The notes under the pieces were generated by a model, which did no database searches, was not told where the DNA came from, and worked only from the letters and a program-made list of their open reading frames with translations. From positions 186,001 through 250,000 of the forward strand of contig JAZBQD010000007.1 of the NCBI GenBank assembly GCA_036583965.1: a stretch of DNA of 64,000 nucleotides, given 5' to 3'. A program made the translations under genes and the position numbers. This DNA is from Prunella strophiata (taxonomy: Eukaryota; Chordata; Aves; Passeriformes; Prunellidae). How positions within the stretch are numbered: the stretch's first letter is position 1; every line of letters begins with the position of its first letter. Below, piece after piece: positions 34,201 through 41,100 of this stretch.

Positions 34201-35749
34201 GGATCCCGGTCCCACAAGGCTGTGGGTGCTGAGAACTGGGGACCCAACCCCTCCCATGGCACAGGGGACCCCCATCCCACACCCCCTGAGCCCCCTGTCC
34301 TGCCGTGCCTTGTCCCCCGAGGCGACGGTGAGGCGGAAGGTGGAGAAGACGGGCAGGGGGTACTTGGTGCCCACGGGCCAGCTCTCGATGGTGGCCCCCA
34401 TGGGCAGGCAGAACACGGGCACCGACTCGGGCAGCGGGAAGGACTCACTGTCCTGCTCGGGGTAGCGGCTCAGCAGCCCTGCACGGACACACGGACACAC
34501 AGACACATGGACACCGGGCACCAGGACCAGCCCCCCAGGTCATCTCACCCACCCCAAAGAGGAGGGGGCAGCCAGGTGAGTGCCCAGAGCTCCACAAAAC
34601 CACCCCTCAAAACTTCCCCCAACAGGAAACCCAATTGCCCCCAACCCCCAGTAAGAGACCCCACTGTCACCCCAGGAAGGGACCCCACTGTCCCCCCTCC
34701 CAGTAAGTGACTCTAGTCCCAAAAGCCTGGTAAGGGGTGCTGGGGCAGCTGAAGACCCCCACCTTGTGCTCCCCAAACCCCCCCGAGGGGACCCAGGGGC
34801 TCCTGCACCTCCCCCAGATCAGCCCCGTGCCGGCTGGAGGGGGTTAATCAACACAGAAAATATTTTTTAAAATAATAATGACGATAAACAACTCTGTCTC
34901 CCCCAGGAGGGCCCAGAACCCCCAGCCCGAGGTGCCCACCTGCCTCGTAGACCAGCGTGTTGTCCTTGGCCACGGCGATCTTGTAGCACAGGAACAGCGC
35001 GGGGCCCCACTGCAAGGAGGGATCGGGGGCTGGGGCTCAGCAGGGGCCGGGCAGCACCAGGGGGACGAGAGGGACCCCCCCAAACCCACCATGCTGGTGT
35101 TGAGGTTCTTGTCCACGCGGCAGAAGGTGTGGGGGGTGCTCTCGCCCTTGCTGGGCATCACCAGGCAGATGTCGGTGACGCCCAGGGTGTGGTGCCCCGG
35201 GGGCTCGGCGGCGCGCCGGAACGTCAGGAAGGTGCGCTGGTGGCCCGGGGAGCCCGCGGCCAGGTTGGCCGAGCGGCTGTAGGGGGTGGTGTCCAGGATC
35301 TGGTAGCCCGGCTTCGGGCGGTCCTTGCCCTCGTAGTGCACCCTGAGGGGGCAGAGGGGTGAGGGGAGCTGCCAGCCCGGGCTCTTGCCCAGCTTCCCAA
35401 ACTTCCCCCGGCCCGGTGTGAGCCAGAGCGGGGCTCGGGCGCCCCCCACTCACCCCAGCTCGATCAGGGGGGGTTTGTCCCGCCCGCGTTTGTAGCACAG
35501 GAACATCTGGGGGTTGTTGAGCAGCCCCGCGTTGAGGTCCACGGGGTGGCCCGACGTGCTGGTCTCGATGCAGGTGAAGCCCTGGGGCACCTCCTCGCCC
35601 TGCGAGCGGATGATCACGGCCACGTCCGTGATGGGCTCCCCGGGCCGCGCCGGCCGCGGCTGCTGCTCCTCCTCCAGCGCCCGCGACGCCTCCGCCAGCC
35701 CGGCCACCACGAAGTAATCCACGAGCTGGGGGGGCTTCTCGTCCGACAT
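13152..35749 (-). CDS. DENND4B: DENND4B, DENN-domain Rab exchange factor (whole locus, about 26 coding exons)
   Basis: The DENND4 family (human DENND4A/B/C) are guanine nucleotide exchange factors for Rab10, with an N-terminal MABP domain, a tripartite DENN module, PPR-like repeats and a conserved C-terminus. Read from right to left, the exons encode the start ([15 protein letters not shown]), the MABP region, the DENN core ([20 protein letters not shown]), the PPR-like part ([14 protein letters not shown]), a zinc-ribbon-like CxxC/CPFC segment, and the terminus ending APPEC before TGA at 13152-13154. DENND4B is chosen over A and C because of the neighbours CRTC2, SLC39A1, CREB3L4 and JTB. 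The locus crosses a 500-N gap and a redundant overlap, and many exons carry single-base indels, so no single uninterrupted reading exists here. Exon blocks are listed separately, choosing the better copy. Confidence 0.93.
13884..13948 (-). CDS. DENND4B: DENND4B coding exon 25, intact copy
   Basis: A 65-base exon: joined to the AG of exon 24 it reads [20 protein letters not shown] then DI, with a GTGAGG donor. This is the conserved RxIYREI-FL segment near the DENND4 C-terminus. Confidence 0.88.
14021..14190 (-). pseudogene. extra, damaged copy of DENND4B exon 24
   Basis: Same exon as 15011-15176, with the acceptor at 14192-14191 and donor at 14020, but single-base losses break the frame in several places (for example in the LPFLEAL and FLETLG segments). 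Short arrays of the acceptor-carrying minisatellite follow it at 14190-14480. Confidence 0.75.
14190..14510 (-). repeat. acceptor-carrying minisatellite, left array
   Basis: Six units of 50-61 bases; each contains, on the gene strand, CCCCCAG followed by GTAACATCC, identical to the intron/exon border of DENND4B exon 24. The array lies beside the damaged exon 24 copy and is the same family as 15177-16400. Confidence 0.9.
14872..14935 (-). pseudogene. extra, damaged copy of DENND4B exon 25
   Basis: The exon reads RIYRDCC then TLAALGREH. It has lost one base inside the ELLFL segment and gained one near the donor, where GGACAC precedes GTGAGG. It belongs to a tandem duplication of exons 24-25 with flanking intron (about 13.5-14.5 versus 14.5-15.2 kb). 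Exon 24 is better in the right copy and exon 25 in the left copy. Confidence 0.7.
15011..15176 (-). CDS. DENND4B: DENND4B coding exon 24, intact copy
   Basis: After CCCCCAG the exon begins GTAACATCC and, joined to the A of exon 23, reads [53 protein letters not shown], ending at GTACAG. The first nine exon bases and the acceptor are repeated in every unit of the adjacent minisatellite. A second copy with deletions lies at 14021-14190. Confidence 0.88.
15177..16400 (-). repeat. acceptor-carrying minisatellite in DENND4B intron 23
   Basis: About twenty units, mostly near 61 bases, with the motif ATGTTACCTGGGGGACCCC on the plus strand. On the transcribed strand every unit repeats CCCCCAG/GTAACATCC, the acceptor and first nine bases of exon 24. 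The array therefore grew from the splice junction itself. Units differ by small changes (GGACGTTACC, an ATGTACC unit near 15774). Confidence 0.95.
16480..16810. repeat. CCCATTCCCAATCCCATAT minisatellite
   Basis: Units of about 18 and 30 bases (CCATTCCCAATCCCATATCC, with or without ACCCCCCATTCCCATTCC) fill the 5' half of DENND4B intron 23. Confidence 0.9.
16852..17258 (-). CDS. DENND4B: DENND4B coding exons 22-23
   Basis: Exon 22 (17025-17258, 78 codons) encodes [20 protein letters not shown], then [37 protein letters not shown] and [11 protein letters not shown]. Exon 23 (16852-16951) encodes [20 protein letters not shown] to [11 protein letters not shown]. Both are error-free and match the conserved C-terminal part of DENND4 proteins. 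Exon 23 ends in phase 1 at GTGAGA; the following intron of about 1.7 kb consists mainly of two minisatellites. Confidence 0.93.
17275..17690. repeat. long-unit tandem repeat in DENND4B intron 21
   Basis: About four or five units of 80-110 bases, each with GACACACATGGGACCCCCAG, a G-run, CACCCCCTGCCCAGCCCTG and GGACCTGGGAATGG. Two subtypes alternate (AGATTAGAGGGG and AAATTGTGGTGCTGAGG). Confidence 0.85.
17798..17915 (-). CDS. DENND4B: DENND4B coding exon 21, intact copy
   Basis: The exon encodes [20 protein letters not shown] and [17 protein letters not shown], then a GTATGG donor. Its phase fits exon 20 (AG+C gives Ser) and exon 22 (phase 0). The other copy, at 18734-18845, has lost several bases, including part of the CADTP end. 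Confidence 0.9.
18119..18294 (-). CDS. DENND4B: DENND4B coding exon 20, intact copy (cysteine-rich segment)
   Basis: The exon encodes [20 protein letters not shown] and continues to [19 protein letters not shown]. Paired CxxC motifs (CSRC/CPGC and CPFC) suggest a small zinc ribbon, as in the equivalent segment of mammalian DENND4B. It is open with AG/GT borders and ends in phase 2, joining the next exon at 17915. A second, indel-rich copy lies at 19038-19213. Confidence 0.9.
18310..18620. repeat. GAGCTCTGCCCCCAGACCC minisatellite (copy 1)
   Basis: Units of about 19 bases in the DENND4B intron next to exon 20. The core matches that of the 9.8-11.2 kb array. It is repeated at 19230-19665 because of the local tandem duplication. 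Confidence 0.9.
18734..19213 (-). pseudogene. extra indel-rich copy of DENND4B exons 20 and 21
   Basis: Exon 20 is repeated at 19038-19213 and exon 21 at 18734-18845, with the introns between and around them also repeated (unit about 940 bases, roughly 17.73-18.66 versus 18.67-19.66 kb). This copy has many single-base losses and shifts frame, whereas the downstream copy is open. The pattern fits an assembly error (a noisy read stretch inserted beside the corrected one) more than a biological exon duplication. Confidence 0.75.
19230..19665. repeat. GAGCTCTGCCCCCAGACCC minisatellite (copy 2)
   Basis: Same units as 18310-18620, somewhat longer, ending directly at the DENND4B exon 19 donor. It is the intron 19 array in the gene's original order. 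Confidence 0.9.
19673..20419 (-). CDS. DENND4B: DENND4B coding exons 18-19 (low-complexity linker)
   Basis: Exon 18 (19885-20419) is a long, very GC-rich exon. The recognisable family motifs [47 protein letters not shown] and [12 protein letters not shown] appear in order but in changing frames, so several homopolymer indels are present. Exon 19 (19673-19795, 41 codons) is clean: [20 protein letters not shown] to GTEPPALE. Splice sites are AG/GT at both ends. The region is a Ser/Pro-rich linker between the PPR-like part and the cysteine-rich segment. Confidence 0.85.
20670..22187 (-). CDS. DENND4B: DENND4B coding exons 14-17 (dDENN end, PPR-like region), contig 1 copy
   Basis: Exon 14 (22064-22187) encodes [18 protein letters not shown] and a Ser/Pro/Arg tail. 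Exon 15 (21626-21832, 69 codons) starts [18 protein letters not shown] and ends VVLPDE. Exon 16 (20892-21020, 43 codons) is [16 protein letters not shown] to YGYYNK, the PPR-like helix pair. Exon 17 (20670-20814) is [20 protein letters not shown] to [14 protein letters not shown]. All four are open and in phase. The human orthologue carries a polyglutamine stretch after the RQPLRERQ segment; here it is replaced by a short Arg/Ala-rich end. An antisense-oriented CR1 piece sits in the intron between exons 15 and 16. Confidence 0.92.
21075..21595 (-). mobile_element. CR1 LINE fragment in DENND4B intron 15
   Basis: The words GAGCCTCCTTTTCTCCAGGC, CTCCCTCAGGAGTTCTCC and TTCTCTGGACATGCTCCAGC are the complement of a well-known part of avian CR1, and CACTGCCAGGGATGGCCACT fits further along. 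The element is therefore on the minus strand, same direction as DENND4B. It is about 500 bases with no intact ORF. Confidence 0.8.
22254..24334 (-). pseudogene. redundant, error-rich copy of DENND4B exons 9-13 (contig 1)
   Basis: Exon 9 (24152-24334), exon 10 (about 23952-24056), exon 11 (about 23200-23402), exon 12 (about 22696-22880) and exon 13 (22254-22387) are the same exons as 31.63-29.83 kb, in the same order with the same introns. Nearly every exon has indels; exon 9, for example, is scrambled after LARCAADVL. Exon 13 is useful because [15 protein letters not shown] is readable. Error density rises towards the contig end at 27332. Confidence 0.85.
22886..23067. repeat. (GGGAT)n pentanucleotide microsatellite
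   Basis: About 35 nearly perfect GGGAT units lie in a DENND4B intron. The counterpart in contig 2 (about 30400-30550) is shorter and interrupted by GGATGGATG, so the two copies differ in length. Confidence 0.95.
24470..24715. repeat. 81-base tandem repeat in DENND4B intron 8
   Basis: About two and a half units containing GGGATCCCCAGCTCCGTGGC, ATGGAGATCTCCATGGCAGG and CAGCACTATGGGGTCAG. Contig 2 has one unit at about 31790-31870, where it runs straight into the 37-base minisatellite. Confidence 0.85.
24806..25580 (-). CDS. DENND4B: DENND4B coding exons 5-8 (uDENN/cDENN), present once only
   Basis: These exons exist only in contig 1. Exon 5 (25318-25580) starts VYGA and ends SGPHVLPLE, with frame breaks between them where the expected uDENN sequence is partly scrambled. 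Exon 6 (25175-25236) encodes HISPFMH, exon 7 (25029-25087) encodes [19 protein letters not shown], and exon 8 (24806-24948) encodes [20 protein letters not shown]. Each is bounded by AG and GT on the minus strand. They link the MABP/uDENN part to the cDENN exon. The matching position in contig 2 holds an expanded minisatellite instead, so these exons must be taken from here. Confidence 0.85.
25620..26230. repeat. 37-base minisatellite, degraded copy (contig 1)
   Basis: Units resembling AACCCTGGCACCGGATCCTG with CCTACAGAGCTGGG, each with different small errors, lie between exon 4 and exon 5 of DENND4B. The array is about 0.6 kb here and about 2.3 kb in contig 2. Confidence 0.85.
26327..27318 (-). 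pseudogene. redundant, error-rich copy of DENND4B exons 2-4 (contig 1 end)
   Basis: Exon 4 (about 26327-26505), exon 3 (about 26933-26998) and exon 2 (about 27073-27318) repeat 34.3-35.3 kb. Words such as MGATIE, FVLTG and QVTTRGK-like fragments are seen in broken frames. The copy stops at the N run. Confidence 0.85.
27333..27832. other. assembly gap, exactly 500 N
   Basis: A round-number gap of the type scaffolders insert when size is unknown. Sequence on the left continues DENND4B exon 2; sequence on the right begins with unrelated DNA and then DENND4B exon 17, so the gap joins overlapping contigs in a non-collinear way. Confidence 0.99.
27833..28340. other. non-matching end of contig 2
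   Basis: About 500 bases of less GC-rich DNA with no match to the DENND4B intron that should lie here (compare 20.1-20.7 kb) and no recognisable exon or element. The DENND4B match begins around 28345 inside exon 17. This is probably a chimeric contig end. Confidence 0.6.
28350..29755 (-). pseudogene. redundant, error-rich copy of DENND4B exons 14-17 (contig 2 start)
   Basis: Exon 17 (partial, about 28350-28398), exon 16 (28472-28599, one base short), exon 15 (about 29196-29406, several indels) and exon 14 (about 29632-29755) repeat 20.67-22.19 kb, with the same intron 15 CR1 piece at about 28630-29165. Most exons are frameshifted here and clean in contig 1. Confidence 0.88.
28630..29165 (-). 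mobile_element. second copy of the DENND4B intron 15 CR1 fragment
   Basis: Same CR1 words as at 21075-21595 (CTTTTCTCCAGGCTGGGCCC and TTGTCTGGACGTGCTCC), with scattered single-base losses. It is duplicated only because the contigs overlap. Confidence 0.8.
29831..31634 (-). CDS. DENND4B: DENND4B coding exons 9-13 (cDENN/dDENN), contig 2 copy
   Basis: Exon 9 (31459-31634) is intact and encodes the cDENN core [20 protein letters not shown] to VDLDTNTIF. Exon 10 (31266-31366) encodes [20 protein letters not shown] and is intact. Exon 11 (30633-30857), exon 12 (30193-30360; GFLRSRER, then QFIADCSF) and exon 13 (29831-29974) have correct splice sites but internal indels that shift the frame. Phases at the borders agree (for example CAGG joined to GG makes Gly). 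The second copy at 22.25-24.33 kb has different errors, so exon 13 is better read from both ([15 protein letters not shown] is clear in contig 1). Confidence 0.88.
31880..34225. repeat. 37-base minisatellite, expanded copy (contig 2)
   Basis: About 60 highly uniform units of 36-37 bases (GGGATCCTGACCCTACAGAG plus CTGGGAACCCTGGCACC), varying mainly by ACCGGATCC versus ACCGGGATCC and ACTGGGATCC. One interruption of about 80 bases occurs near 33730-33810. The array sits exactly where exons 5-8 and their introns should be. Confidence 0.97.
34309..35749 (-). CDS. DENND4B: DENND4B coding exons 1-4 (MABP region, uDENN start)
   Basis: Exon 1 (35454-35749) starts at ATG 35749 ([13 protein letters not shown]), preceded by an AG acceptor at 35765-35764 and a three-codon upstream ORF. 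Exon 2 (35090-35342) carries [20 protein letters not shown] through DKNLNTSM. Exon 3 (34940-35009) is 70 bases, [20 protein letters not shown]. Exon 4 (34309-34478) reads [19 protein letters not shown] to [10 protein letters not shown]. Junction phases are consistent (2, 0, 1), and the protein aligns throughout with the MABP domain and start of uDENN known from human. Exon 4 is followed by GC rather than GT (GACAAG then GCACGG), either a GC-AG intron or a base error. This is the cleanest of three copies of the region. Confidence 0.92.
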
Positions 35750-36299
35750 GGCTGTCACAGCATCTGCGGGGACAGGGCCGATGCCACCAGCCCCGCCGCG
35801 CCCCCGGCCCGGCCCCGCCGCTGCCCCGGGGGACGGGAAGGGAGGAGCTTTCCGGTCACGCCGCGGGACACGAGGACCCCCCAGCCCTTCCAGCCACCCC
35901 CAGCACGGGCAGGGCCCCTCGGCGGTGCTCCGAGGAAGGACCCCCGCCCTGCGGCACCCCCGCTTTGGGGGCTGCGCCCCTGCTTTGGGGACCCGCTGCC
36001 TTCCTGCGCCCCCTCCTCGTCCCCAGCACCCCCGGGCGCCAGCAGCACGGCCCGTCCCCAGAGCCCCCCGTCCCCAGAGCCCCCCCGGTGCCCGCAGCCC
36101 CCCTCCCTGCCCGCGGCAGCCCCGGTTTGCTCACGGGGAGCCCCGGGAGCCGCGGGAGCCGGAGAACGGGGGCAGCAGGAAAGGGGAAGGAAGCGGGCGC
36201 CAGGCCCCGGCGCCCACGTCACCCCGGCCCCGCCACACCGGGGGGGCGACACGGCCGCGACCCCACCGCGGACACCCTGCAGGGCACGGGGGCGGCACC

Positions 36300-36870
36300 G
36301 TGACCCCGCGGGGGCACCCCGGTAAGGAGGTCACGGTCCCGGCACCGAGGGGGCACGACCCCCGGGAGCAGCGACAACCCTCAGAGGGGCTGAGAGCCCC
36401 CCGGGGACAGGACAGCCCTGCCGGGGGTCACCCCTGCGGAGGGCCTGGGAGGTCCCCCAGCCCCGCGGCCCCCCGGGGGATCCTCATGTCCCCGTGTCCC
36501 TCCGGGTGCCGCCTCCGGGGGGTCCCTATCCCCGGGGCCGCCCCGGTGCTCCCCCGGCGGGGTCCGCATCCCCGCGTCCCCCCCGGTGACTCCCCCACAC
36601 CCGCCCCACGGCGGCCCGGCTCCTTCCCCGGGCCTCGCAGTCCCAGGGCCGGCCCCGCCGCCGCCGCGGGACCCCGGCCCGGCCCCCCCGGGTCCCCCCC
36701 GGTACCTGCGGGCCGGGCCGGGCCGGGCCGGGGCCGCGTCTTTGGGCTCCGCTGGGCCGCGACCGCGCGCCCGCCCGGCGCCCGCCCGGCCACAGCGCCC
36801 CCCTGCCGGCGCGGAGGACTCGGCACCGCCGGGGACACCGCGCCCCCGGGACCCCCCCCCAGAAACTGCC
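36300..36870 (-). promoter_or_regulatory. DENND4B: DENND4B CpG-island promoter and noncoding exon 1
   Basis: This is a very GC-rich block upstream of the DENND4B start. On the minus strand GGCCCGCAG is followed by GTACCGGGG (GT at 36705-36704), a plausible donor for a noncoding exon ending at 36706; the coding exon has a matching AG acceptor at 35765-35764. The transcription start is likely near 36.8 kb. A damaged second copy is at about 46500-47000. CRTC2 ends only about 250 bases further upstream. Confidence 0.6.
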
Positions 36871-37114
36871 CGGACCCCCGGAGACCCCTCCGACCCGCCC
36901 CCGGAAACTGAAGGAGCCCCCAAGACACGTGAGGGACCCCATTTCCCACCCCCCGAGAAAGGGATCCTATCTGCCCCCCCAAAACGAGACCCCGTTCCCC
37001 CCTCCCCATTAAGGGACCCCAGCCCCAAGGGCCTGGCAGGGCTGGGGGGAGGCTGGACCAGCTGGACCCCTTTGAACCCCCCCCAAAATCAACCACACGC
37101 CAGCAAGGGGGGGA

Positions 37115-37120
37115 TTTAAT
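37115..37120 (-). terminator. CRTC2: poly(A) signal ATTAAA, CRTC2 3' end (copy A)
   Basis: On the minus strand GTTAATTAAATCCCC is followed by a GT-rich stretch (TGCTGGCGTGTGGTTG). ATTAAA is the commonest variant signal. The inferred 3' UTR is about 1.07 kb from the stop at 38183. The same hexamer is at 47307-47312 in the other copy. Confidence 0.6.
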
Positions 37121-38182
37121 TAACATAGAATATATTTTAAAAAATAATAATAATAATAAATCACTCTGGCTCCCTCCGGGGGGGGCCCAGGGCCCCCCAC
37201 CCGCGGACGGGCCCCCCCCGTGCTCCCCCGGGGGGGCAATTTGGGGAGGGGGGGCAAAGTTACAAGTGCTTTCTACACGTCCCCAGCAGCTGGGTAATTT
37301 GGGGAGGGGGCTGGGGGTACATATGGGGGGGGGAGCGGGATTTCTCCTTAAACATGATGATGATTAGCCGGAAAAATGATAAAGTAAAGGCAGAAGCGGC
37401 CCCCCCAGCCCCCCCGGGGGTCTCTACCTACGGGGTTATGTACAGCCACCCCGGGGGGGGGCCGGGACCCCTCGGCCGGGGTCTGGGGGTGCCTGGATTG
37501 TGCCCCCTCCCCAATTTTCCCAGGGTTTTCCCAGGAGAACGGTGCCTGGTTGGGTCTGGGGGTGGGAATTAGGGGAGGGGCGCTGGGTGGAACCCCCCAG
37601 GCTTGCTCTGGGGGGCAGGGGGTGCCTGAGATTGTCTCCCCCCCCCCAATTTTCCCCACTCCAAGGTGGTCCCGGTGTTTTCCAGGAGAACAGGGCCCGG
37701 TGGGAGCTGGGGGGGGACTGGGGGGTGCTGGGGACCCCCCCCAGCCTCGCTGGAGTCGGAGGGAGCAGAAGGAGCCCTTGAGCCCCCTCCCCACTCTTCC
37801 CAGGACTCTCCTGTGACTGGTGGGGCTGAGGGGCAGTCCCGGAGCGGGAATTGGGAATTTGGGGGGGGGGCGTGGCGCGGGCCCCCCTTGACAGCGACAG
37901 TGGGGAGGGTCCGGGGGCCGGAGCCCCCTGCCCGCCTTTCCCGGCAGAACAGCCACGCTGGGTCTGCAGGCGGGCACCGGGGGGGTCGCGGCGCTGCCCC
38001 CCCCCCAACCCCGGGGCAGTCACAGCTCCCTCCAGCCGGGTTTGGGGCGCCGTGCCCGCCCTTCCCGGGCCCTTCCCGGGGCTTCCCGGCGCCTCAGCGG
38101 GAGCGCAGCGGGCGGCGGGGCCGGGGGGCGGCCCCGGGGGCGGGGATGGCGGGGGGGGCGCGGGGCCGGGGCCCCCCCGGGC

Positions 38183-41100
38183 TCACTGCAGGCGGTCGGA
38201 GCGGAAGGAGTCCTCGACGGCGGGGTCGGTGAGCAGCGCGCAGGGGTCGCTCAGCATGCTCAGCCCGTCCAGCGTCAGCGGCTCGATGCGCAGCTCCTCC
38301 TCCAGCCCGCCCAGCCCCCCCAGCGACCCCCCCTCCACCTCGAAGCCCGGGACCCCCGCCAGCGCCGTGGCGATCTCCTTCGACAGCCCGGGGGGGGAGT
38401 CGCCTGCGGGGAAGGGGGGGGACACGGGGTCAGCACGGCCCCGGGGTGACCTGTGGAGACCCCAGCCCAAACCCCCGTGACACCCCAGGGACCCCTGTGA
38501 CACCACACCAAACCCTCACCCCCCTCCTGTGCCACCCCGGATCCCCCAGCCCACCCACCCACCCGTGACACCCCACGGAGCCCCTGAGACCCCCAGAGCC
38601 CCCCAGCTCCCCCAGGGAGCCCCCACCTGTGAAGATGATGTTGGGGATGGGGCCGTGGCGGCTGCAGTTGCTCAGGTTTGGGCGGCTCAGGCCGGGGGGG
38701 TCGTAGCCCCCCTCGCTCGGGGGGTAACTCAGGGCCCCCAGCTCCTCGGGGAACCCTCCGCTGTTCCCGGGGGGGCTCTCCCCTGATCCCGAACTGCTCC
38801 AGCTGTGGGGAGGGACACAGTGAGGAGAGACCCCCACCGAGGGTCCCCTGTCCCCATCTCCCCCCGTGACCCACCCAGAGGGTCTCCCTCCCCTGTCCCC
38901 CATGCAGGGTCAGTCCCCAAAGGACCCTGCTGACGCTCCCCCCTCCCGTGCCCCGTGCCCCACTCACGGTGCCCAGGCCGAAGTCGCTGGGGGGCTGTGC
39001 CAGGGGCTGCCCCAGGGCGCTGCCGGGGGCGTAGGGGGGGTTGTAGGGGCGCGGGGGGGGCGCGGGGGCCCGCGGGGGGGGCTGGGAGCCCAGCAGCATT
39101 CCCGGCTGGCCGTAGGGGTACGGCGGGAGCCGCTGCTCCGCCGGCAGCTTGCTGGTGTCCAGGGGGACGCCCTGCAGAGAAACCGGGGGAATGGGGGGGT
39201 CAGCGCGGCCCCCCCAGGGTGGGGGGCTCCCCCAGCCCCCCCAGCACCGGCAGCGGGAGCCGTCCCTGAGACCCCCGAATCAGCCACGGCTGCACCCGGA
39301 CCCAGCTGGGCCGGGGTCCCCTCTGAGGGGAGGGGGCCTGGAAGGGACACGGGGGTCCCCCCCACTGGCCCTGAGCACGGGGAGGGGGGTGGGGTGAGGG
39401 GGGCCCTGGGGTGTGGGTGAGATGAGGATGGAAACGAGACGAGAAATGAAGGGCAGGAGGAGGGGAGAGAAGAGGACAGGGACAAGGAGGTTGAGGACAA
39501 GCAGGACAAAGAGGGAGAGCGAGGAAGAGGAGGATGAGACGAGGAAGGGGGCAAAGACGAGGTCCAAGACAAGGACAAGGAGGACAAGGATGGGGAAGAG
39601 AAGAAAGAGAAGGAAGAAAAAGAAGACAAAGAGGAGGAACACAAGAAGGATGAAAAGGGGAGGAAGGGGATAAGGAGGAGGAGAAGGAAGGGACAAGGAA
39701 GAGAAAGGGCACGAGGAGGAGGAGGCCGAGGAGGAAGAGGAGGCGGCGGCGCTGGAGCGTGGGGACGATGCGTACCTGGGTGATGGAGGACAATGTGGGT
39801 GACATTGTTGGTGAGAACTGTTTGGGGTGCTGCCGTCTGCAGTCGCCGGCCACGGGCAGGGACAGGGGGCTGAGCGGGACCCGCCGGCGCGGCGAGGTGG
39901 CCGCGAAGGAGCCCCCCAGCCCCGAGGGCAGGCTGGGGTTGCTGGGCGAGGACTGGAGGGGCTGGCTGCGGGGGGACGTGGGCAGCGAGGGGTTGGAGAG
40001 CGAGGAGGACAGGGAGGAAGGCAGGGACTGGTTGGAGAGAGAGGAGGGGATGGAGGAGCTGCTGTGGGAGGACTGGAGCGAGGGGTTGCTGAGGGAGGCC
40101 TGGAGTGAGGGGCTGCGCAGGGAGGCCTGGAGGTTGGGATTGCTCAGGGAGGACTGCAGGGACGGGTTACTCAGGGAGCTCTGCAGAGGTGAGGGGAGTC
40201 CTGTGGGGACAAAAACAGAGAGCACCGTTACCCCGGCACGGCCCCGAGCCCCGGGACGGCCCGGGCGGGGCTCCGGGGGTGGAGGGCATGGAGGGGGGCG
40301 GAGCGACCAAAACGATGGAGACGACACAGGGACGGACACACACCCCGGGCAGGGGGACAGCGGCCTGAGGGGGCACCGGGGTGGGAGATGGGCTCCTCCC
40401 AGACCCCTGCGAGACCCCTGACACTGTCAGACCCCAGGGAACGAGAGCCGGGCTCCCCCCAGGCCCCCGTGGAACCCACAACGCCATTGGACCCCGTAGG
40501 GCAGCAGGGTGGGAGCTGGGCTCCCCCCACACACCCATGGGACCCCCAAATCCATCAGACCCCATCCCCACCCCACTCCCAGACCGCCAAGGCTCCATCC
40601 CAGACTGGGATTCCTGGAGCTGCTGCCACAGGACACCTCCTGGGGGGGGAATCTTTGTGTCCCCCCACACTGACCAGGGGTCCCCATCCTTGCTGAACAC
40701 TGGCCGAGGCTCTCTGTGTCCCCCAGCACCAGTTCCCAGCCCTGGGACCCTCTCTGGCCCCCCATGCAGGGAGGGGGTCCCGGCTCACCTGGGGGGTCAT
40801 AGCCCAGCCCCACGCCGCCGGTGCCGCTGATGCCCAGGTGGGTCATGGTGGTGGCCAGGTTGGAGGTGCTGCTGCCCCCGCTCAGGGGGGGGTACGGGCC
40901 TCCTCAGGGTCCAGGGGGGTGGGGCAGGGGGGACGGGAAGTGCAGCGTGGTCAGGTCGGGCAGGGACCCCCCCGTGTTGAGGGCCGAGGGCATGAGGGGC
41001 ACGTTGGCAGGTTGATCCGGGGATGGGAATATGCTGGGGAGGGGGGAGAGACAGGATCAGGGCAGGAGCGGGGCTGCCTCCCCCAGCAGCCCTCGCCCAG

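Noticed and set aside
39200..40339. Serine/leucine-rich minus-strand frame of about 380 codons at CRTC2 exon 11
   Set aside because: Only 39776-40200 is exon (CRTC2 exon 11); the rest is readthrough into the intron's polypurine tract.
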